Source: Clostridia bacterium
GTDB taxonomy: Bacteria; Bacillota; Clostridia; Christensenellales; CAG-917
Assembly: GCA_900763875.1 (NCBI GenBank)
Contig: CAAFLX010000037.1
Coordinates: forward strand, 24,959-88,958
Direction of reading: 5' to 3'
Length of the DNA: 64,000 nucleotides
The translations under genes and the position numbers were made by a program. The notes beneath the pieces are model-generated. The model made no database searches and was not told the origin of the DNA. It saw only the letters and a list, made by a program, of their open reading frames with translations. This document shows positions 59,596 through 64,000 of this stretch, piece after piece (position 1 is the stretch's first letter; each line of letters opens with the position of its first letter).

Positions 59596-59744
59596 TATGC
59601 CAAGCCGTAGTGCATTTTGCGCAAGGAAAACAAGCCTATCGGCAAAACTCGTTTTTTTGAAAATAACAACACAAACGATATACGATACCTGCGCGCCGAC
59701 TGTGAATAAGAGGCGGCTTGTTGGGTATATTTAGAGATGAAAAT

Positions 59745-62564
59745 ATGAGTATCGACAAAATCATAATCAAAGGCGCAAGGGAGAATAACCTCAAAAATAT
59801 CGACCTTGAAATACCGCGTGACAAACTTGTGGTGTTTACGGGACTTAGCGGCAGCGGTAAGTCCTCGCTTGCGTTTGAAACCATTTTTGCCGAGGGACAA
59901 AGACGATACGTCGAGAGCTTGTCGAGCTATGCGCGTATGTTCCTCGGACAAATGCAAAAACCCGACGTTGACTATATCGAGGGGCTTTCGCCTGCGGTGT
60001 CAATCGACCAAAAAACCACTTCGCACAACCCTCGCTCGACGGTTGGCACGGTGACGGAAATTTACGACTATTTCCGTTTGCTTTTTGCAAGAATCGGGAC
60101 TCCGCATTGCCCTAGGTGCGGTCGTGAAATCGAGAGGCAGACGGTTGACCAAATTTGCGACAAAATTATGGAAAGAGAGGGTGCAAAACTGCAACTTCTC
60201 GCGCCCGTTGTCAGAGGCAGAAAGGGCGAATATCGCAAGGAGCTTGAACAATTCAAGCGCGCGGGATATGTGCGCGTGAGAGTTGACGGAGTGAATTATA
60301 CGCTCGACGAGGAAATCAAACTTGACAAAAACGTCAAGCACGACATCAGTGTTGTCATCGACCGCATTGTCGTCAAGGACGGCTCGCAAAGGCGAATTTC
60401 GGACGCAATCGAGAGCGCAATCAAACTTGCAGAGGGACTTGTTGTTGCCGACTTCGACGGCGAGGAAGTGCTGTATTCGACAAAGTACGCCTGCCCCGAT
60501 TGCGATTTGAGCTTTGAGGAGCTTACGCCGAGATTGTTTTCTTTCAACAATCCATACGGCGCGTGCCCCGAATGCGGCGGTTTGGGATTCCGCAACGAAA
60601 TTGACGTAAACTTGCTCGTCACCGATTGGAACAAGTCGCTCAAAGACGGCGCAATCAAAGTCAGCGGCTGGGACGCAGGGCATATGTCGCAAATGCAATT
60701 CAAGGCTCTTGCGCAGGCATACGGCTTTTCGATTGATACGCCGCTCAAAGATTTGCCAAAAAATATCCTCGACATCATCTTTTACGGCAACGACGGCGAC
60801 CGCATACCCATGGAATACAATTCGCGCACGTTCAGCGGATTTTATAAGGCAAGCTACGAGGGCGTGGCGAAAAATCTTATGCGCCGATACCTCGAAACCG
60901 ACAGCGAGATGATAAAAAACGAGCTTGTCAAATATATGAAGGAAGTGCCTTGCTCGCGTTGCGGCGGAAAGAGGCTCAAACCCGAGGCTCTTGCCGTCAC
61001 CGTTGCAGGCAAAAATATATACGAGCTCACCGAGTTGTCCATTGCAAAACTCAAAGAGTTTATGAAAAATTTGAGCCTAACCGACACGCAAATGCTCATT
61101 GCAGACAGGATAATCAAGGAGATTTGCGCAAGGCTCGATTTTCTCATCAACGTCGGGCTTGACTATCTCACGCTTTCTCGCTCGGCAACCACTTTGAGCG
61201 GCGGCGAGAGCCAACGCATACGCCTTGCAACCCAAATCGGCAGCGGACTTACGGGCGTTTTGTACATTCTCGACGAGCCGAGCATAGGCTTGCACCAAAA
61301 GGACAATCAACGCCTCTTGCAATCCCTCAAAAATTTGCGCGATATAGGCAATACGCTCATTGTCGTGGAGCACGACGAGGAAACGATTCGCAGCGCGGAC
61401 TACGTTGTCGATATAGGCCCGGGGGCTGGCGTACACGGCGGAAAAGTCGTCGCAAGCGGCAGCGTCAAGGACTTGATAAAGAGCAAAGACAGCATCACGG
61501 GCAAGTATTTGAGCGGCGAACTTTCAATCCCCGTTCCAATCGCAAGACGCTCCTCGAACGGTAGGTTTATCACCGTCAAGGGCGCAAGACAAAACAACCT
61601 CAAAAACGTGGACGTGCAAATTCCGCTCGGCGTTTTCAACTGTATAACGGGCGTGTCGGGCAGCGGCAAATCTTCGCTTGTAAACGAAGTTATTTATCCT
61701 GCCTTGTCAAATGCGCTTATGCGCTCCAATATCCGCCAAGGCAACTATGACTCAATCGAGGGCATAGAAAATCTCGACAAGGTCATTTGCATCGACCAAA
61801 GCCCAATCGGCAAAACTCCGCGCTCCAACCCTGCAACGTACACGGGGGTGTTCGGCGATATCCGCGAGTTGTTTGCATCTTTGCCCGACGCCAAGGCGAG
61901 AGGGTACACCGCAGGCAGATTTTCCTTCAACGTCAACGGCGGACGATGCGAGCATTGCCAAGGCGACGGTATCCTCAAAATCGAAATGCACTTCTTGCCC
62001 GACATATACGTGCCGTGCGAGGTGTGCAAGGGCGCGAGATACAATCGCGAAACCCTCGAAGTGCGCTACAAAGGCAAAAATATCAGTGAGGTTCTCGATA
62101 TGACAATCGAGGAAGCAACCGATTTCTTTGCCAATATCCCCAGAATCAAAAACAAAATCAAAACCCTCAACGACGTCGGACTCGGCTATGTCAAACTCGG
62201 TCAGTCCTCAACCACTTTGAGCGGCGGTGAGGCGCAACGCGTCAAACTTGCCACCGAACTCTCTCGTCGCTCCACTGGCAAAACCGTCTATATCCTCGAC
62301 GAGCCGACCACCGGACTTCACACCCACGACGTTGCCAAACTCATTGCAATTCTTGACCGCCTCGTCGAGCAGGGCAACACCGTCATCGTCATCGAACACA
62401 ACCTCGACGTCATCAAAGTTGCCGACCACATCATCGACCTCGGCCCTGACGGCGGCGATCGCGGCGGAACTATAGTTGCCGAGGGTACGCCCGAAGAGGT
62501 GAGTTGTGTAGCCCAATCTTACACCGCCCATTTCTTAAAAGATGTGCTAAATCGCACTATTTAG
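59745..62564 (+). CDS. uvrA: Excinuclease ABC subunit UvrA
   Basis: 939 residues from ATG 59745 (an in-frame TTG at 59718 lies upstream of a TATATT box at 59726-59731). Two ABC modules: Walker A FTGLSGSGKSSLAF (about 31-44) and ITGVSGSGKSSLVN (about 637), signatures LSGGESQRIRLA and LSGGEAQRVKLA, Walker B YILDEPSIGLH and YILDEPTTGLH. Zinc fingers: CPDC..CPEC, CSRC and CEHC..CEVC. UvrA scans DNA for lesions. The end is unusual: the last codons and the TAG stop lie inside the left arm of a hairpin repeat. Confidence 0.98.
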   Translation: MSIDKIIIKGARENNLKNIDLEIPRDKLVVFTGLSGSGKSSLAFETIFAEGQRRYVESLSSYARMFLGQMQKPDVDYIEGLSPAVSIDQKTTSHNPRSTVGTVTEIYDYFRLLFARIGTPHCPRCGREIERQTVDQICDKIMEREGAKLQLLAPVVRGRKGEYRKELEQFKRAGYVRVRVDGVNYTLDEEIKLDKNVKHDISVVIDRIVVKDGSQRRISDAIESAIKLAEGLVVADFDGEEVLYSTKYACPDCDLSFEELTPRLFSFNNPYGACPECGGLGFRNEIDVNLLVTDWNKSLKDGAIKVSGWDAGHMSQMQFKALAQAYGFSIDTPLKDLPKNILDIIFYGNDGDRIPMEYNSRTFSGFYKASYEGVAKNLMRRYLETDSEMIKNELVKYMKEVPCSRCGGKRLKPEALAVTVAGKNIYELTELSIAKLKEFMKNLSLTDTQMLIADRIIKEICARLDFLINVGLDYLTLSRSATTLSGGESQRIRLATQIGSGLTGVLYILDEPSIGLHQKDNQRLLQSLKNLRDIGNTLIVVEHDEETIRSADYVVDIGPGAGVHGGKVVASGSVKDLIKSKDSITGKYLSGELSIPVPIARRSSNGRFITVKGARQNNLKNVDVQIPLGVFNCITGVSGSGKSSLVNEVIYPALSNALMRSNIRQGNYDSIEGIENLDKVICIDQSPIGKTPRSNPATYTGVFGDIRELFASLPDAKARGYTAGRFSFNVNGGRCEHCQGDGILKIEMHFLPDIYVPCEVCKGARYNRETLEVRYKGKNISEVLDMTIEEATDFFANIPRIKNKIKTLNDVGLGYVKLGQSSTTLSGGEAQRVKLATELSRRSTGKTVYILDEPTTGLHTHDVAKLIAILDRLVEQGNTVIVIEHNLDVIKVADHIIDLGPDGGDRGGTIVAEGTPEEVSCVAQSYTAHFLKDVLNRTI

Positions 62565-62671
62565 CGAATAGCATCGTCAAAACCCCTCGTCTGTCAACTC
62601 ATTTACGATTTGTAAATTAGGGTTGCCATCCGAAAGATTTTTCCTTGCTCTTCATCTAAATATTGCGATTT
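62549..62671. repeat. Long-hairpin intergenic repeat, copy D
   Basis: Arms AAATCGCACTATTTAG (62549-62564) and CTAAATATTGCGATTT (62656-62671) pair at 15 of 16 positions. Inside are GCGAATAGC on the left, CTTGCTCTTCAT on the right, and a tip stem ATTTAC/GTAAAT around GATTT. Length 123 bp. The left arm contains the uvrA stop codon. Confidence 0.75.
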
Positions 62672-62780
62672 ATCGCGCCTAACTTCGTCAGGCACGGTTT
62701 GCCTCAAAACCGTGTACGCCTATGTACACTGGGTTTTGATTCGTACCGCACCTTTCTTGTTATGCATCGATTTATCACAT
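62664..62780. repeat. Long-hairpin intergenic repeat, copy B
   Basis: Shares TCGCGCCTA(A/G)CTTCGTCAG, GTACG(C/T)CTATGTAC and TTTCTTGTTATGCATCGATTT with copy A at 40654-40782, while the stem bases between them differ. Here the tip is a perfect GTGTAC/GTACAC stem around GCCTAT, extended by CAAAACC / GGTTTTG with a 2-nt bulge. Its left arm overlaps the right arm of copy D. Confidence 0.75.
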
Positions 62781-62788
62781 CTTTTCCA

Positions 62789-62912
62789 AAACCGTGCTAT
62801 TTGGCGAATGGCTTTTTCAAAGTCTTTTGCTCCCCCGTCACGTACGCATCAGTACGTTGGGCGTGTTCGCAAAGGGGCTTTTCCTTGTTCTTCATCCAAA
62901 TATCACGGTTTT
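62789..62912. repeat. Long-hairpin intergenic repeat, copy C
   Basis: Arms AAAACCGTGCTATTTGG (62789-62805) and CCAAATATCACGGTTTT (62896-62912) pair at 16 of 17 positions; the one mismatch (C opposite T) is at the same place as in copy D. Inside: GCGAATGGC on the left, CTTGTTCTTCAT on the right, and CGTAC/GTACG around GCATCA at the tip. Length 124 bp. A further isolated left arm (TATTTGGCGAATAACC) lies at about 62945-62960. Confidence 0.75.
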
Positions 62913-62977
62913 TATAAAATAGTTTTTTGTAGGGCAAAACTCATTATTTGGCGAATAACCGTATTAAAATCCTCAAT

Positions 62978-63009
62978 CAAAAAAAACGAGTTTCGGCTCG
63001 TTGTTTTTG
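62978..63009. terminator. Bidirectional terminator after uvrA / LeuB-like gene
   Basis: Stem AACGAG (62985-62990) / CTCGTT (62997-63002), loop 6 nt, with an A-run on the left and GTTTTTG on the right. Confidence 0.75.
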
Positions 63010-63016
63010 TTTGTGT

Positions 63017-63895
63017 TCATTCGATTCCGAATGAGTTTTTTAGCATAAAATTTATCAAAGATTTGACGGAAGACAAGTCGATAGGCAACGGGGCTGCGCC
63101 TTGCGGTGTTGCACTAGGTGCGTCGGCGTATGGGGTTTTTGCATATCGGGTGTTGGCGGCGCAAAATCCGTACATTGCAAGAGGAGTGTCGCACACAAAC
63201 GAGATTGAGGGAGTAGTTTTCAGCGCGCACGAGGAAGTTGCGGTGAGGATATCCCCAAACAGGGCGGTTGTTACAACGACGTCGAGCGATGTCGGATTGA
63301 CGATGATGTCCTCGATGGTTTTTGAAACGTCTTGCATATTGACGGACACAAAAGGGTAGTCCTCGTTGAGGTCGGCGACAATCTTGCGCCAAAGTTTCGA
63401 GGTTGTGAGTTTGTCGGCTTTGTCGCAAAGAGCGAGTTTTCGCAAAGAGTCGTTGGCAAACTCATAGCCGACTCGTGCGGTGCGCTCGATTTCAAGTTCG
63501 CTGTATCTTTCCACGTCATACGCTTCGCGTCCGAAAGAGGGATTGTTTGAAAAACCTTTTTCACCACAATAGATTCCGCCGTTTTTGTCTTGAACAATGC
63601 TTAAACTGTGGTTTAAGCCGTCTATTTGATATAATAAAGTGCTGATTTGTGCATAAAGCCCCAAATTTGCACGCAGAGTTTCAATGGCAATCTCCTCTTG
63701 TTTGTCCTCTGCGAAAAACAAGATTGCGTGTGCCGCTTTTGCTTGTTGCAAAAGGTTTGAGTCTTGAAAATCAACCTGTTGAAAATCAAATTTCGTATAG
63801 TCGTTTTCACGTGCAAAAAGCGCGTTTTTCACTTCTTGGAAAAACTCGCTGCCTTGCTTGCTGTTCTTGTTTGCGACAATCAACACTTTGTTCAT
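63017..63895 (-). CDS. Divergent isopropylmalate/isocitrate dehydrogenase-fold protein, probably not a canonical LeuB
   Basis: 292 residues, against about 350-360 for the family. Recognisable blocks: ANLGLYAQ, GGIYCGEKG, AYDVERYSELEIERTARVGY, CDKADKLTTSKLWRKIV and TALFGDILTATSS. The catalytic tyrosine (GGIY) and lysine (DKADKL) are kept. Missing or changed: the N-terminal GDGIGPE-type start, the second arginine of the LRxxLGLYANLRP motif, the arginine before TGGIY, and the last metal-binding aspartate (GDILSD is GDILTA). Start chosen at 63895 because the earlier in-frame ATG overlaps a TATAAT box. It may act on another substrate or have lost activity. Confidence 0.7.
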   Translation of the reverse strand: MNKVLIVANKNSKQGSEFFQEVKNALFARENDYTKFDFQQVDFQDSNLLQQAKAAHAILFFAEDKQEEIAIETLRANLGLYAQISTLLYQIDGLNHSLSIVQDKNGGIYCGEKGFSNNPSFGREAYDVERYSELEIERTARVGYEFANDSLRKLALCDKADKLTTSKLWRKIVADLNEDYPFVSVNMQDVSKTIEDIIVNPTSLDVVVTTALFGDILTATSSCALKTTPSISFVCDTPLAMYGFCAANTRYAKTPYADAPSATPQGAAPLPIDLSSVKSLINFMLKNSFGIE

Positions 63896-63905
63896 ACGCG
63901 CGCCC

Positions 63906-63911
63906 ATTATA
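63906..63911 (-). promoter_or_regulatory. -10 box of the LeuB-like gene, near-leaderless
   Basis: TATAAT on the reverse strand (63911-63906), 10 nt before the ATG at 63895; no clear -35 box at 16-18 bp and no Shine-Dalgarno sequence. Confidence 0.5.
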
Positions 63912-64000
63912 GTTTTATGAGTGTTTCAAAACACTTCTTTTATGGTATAACATTTTGACCTGTCGGTCAATTTGATTTTTTGTTTGGCGGTTTATGCGTA

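Larger units (their letters stand above)
62565..63016. other. Non-coding region between uvrA and the convergent LeuB-like gene
   Basis: Occupied almost wholly by the three hairpin repeats D, B and C, a solitary fourth left arm and a terminator at 62978-63009. A plus-strand frame covering part of it and running into the next gene is antisense to that gene and not supported. Confidence 0.7.

Noticed and set aside
62664..62780. Integron attC site (GCCTAAC ... GTTATGC with mismatched centre)
   Set aside because: Core-like boxes exist in copy B, but copy A has GCCTAGC, copies C and D lack the boxes, there are no cassette genes between units and no integrase in the window. Kept only as a remote alternative.
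62549..62960. CRISPR array after uvrA
   Set aside because: Units are long imperfect hairpins about 120 bp apart with variable stems; there are no short identical repeats with regular unique spacers and no cas genes.
62712..63359. 215-codon plus-strand frame downstream of uvrA
   Set aside because: Runs through the hairpin repeats and is antisense to the LeuB-like gene; no ribosome site or domain.
1..64000. tRNA, rRNA, tmRNA, RNase P, SRP or 6S RNA genes
   Set aside because: No cloverleaf with T-loop GTTCGA-type motif in intergenic space, and none of the conserved cores of these RNAs was seen by eye; a covariance-model scan would be decisive.
1..64000. Mobile elements, prophage or toxin-antitoxin modules
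   Set aside because: No transposase, integrase, phage structural gene or paired small toxin/antitoxin genes were recognised; gene content is mostly core.

Overview
The window reads as a chromosomal segment of a Gram-positive, anaerobic, endospore-forming bacterium of the class Clostridia, probably an uncultured gut-type lineage. Evidence: a complete Rnf complex in the clostridial order C-D-G-E-A-B, an SCIFF ranthipeptide with its radical SAM maturase, Rex, SpoVG, a SpoIVFB-type protease in a mreB-minD-spoIVFB neighbourhood, and a SpoIIQ-like M23 protein behind what looks like a sigma-F promoter. No rRNA, tRNA, CRISPR array, prophage or insertion sequence was recognised. Taxonomy is inferred from gene content only.

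Layout. 1-3.7 kb: edge-truncated gene, rRNA methyltransferase RlmA, divergent U32 protein, small 2[4Fe-4S] ferredoxin. 4-11.8 kb: large InlB-repeat surface protein, MnmM-like methyltransferase, low-molecular-weight phosphatase, lipoprotein, SpoIIQ-like protein. 11.9-20.2 kb: one co-directional cluster of acyl-activating ligase, GlpA-like dehydrogenase, GlpB-like oxidoreductase, DUF1667, FGGY kinase and an alkyl-DHAP-synthase-like flavoprotein; a possible glycerol-phosphate/ether-lipid pathway. 20.4-31.9 kb: membrane protein, spoVG, murC, DUF4363/DUF421 pair, SpoVB-type flippase, a 1431-residue five-module surface protein, split TauE/SafE pair. 32-37.4 kb: rnfCDGEAB. 37.5-43.3 kb: ppx, maf, mreB, minD, minE, a 79-residue membrane protein in the spoIVFA position, spoIVFB. 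43.4-51.1 kb: ROK kinase, TIGR03960/TIGR03936 pair, RNase G, zinc-less MDR protein, O-antigen-ligase-like protein. 51.2-56.5 kb: lipoprotein hydrolase, Orn/Lys/Arg decarboxylase-family protein, SCIFF scfA/scfB, rex. 56.7-64 kb: two tandem winged-helix/membrane proteins, uvrB, uvrA, a cluster of long-hairpin repeats, and a degenerate isopropylmalate-dehydrogenase homologue.

Two signals stand out that gene calling does not explain. First, many genes have a good -10 box exactly 5-7 nt before the start codon and no Shine-Dalgarno sequence, which predicts leaderless mRNAs; other genes in the same window have normal leaders and strong Shine-Dalgarno sites. Second, a family of about 120-bp long-hairpin intergenic elements occurs as three abutting copies after uvrA and a related copy after mreB; the stems vary with partly compensating changes, and one copy supplies the stop codon of uvrA.
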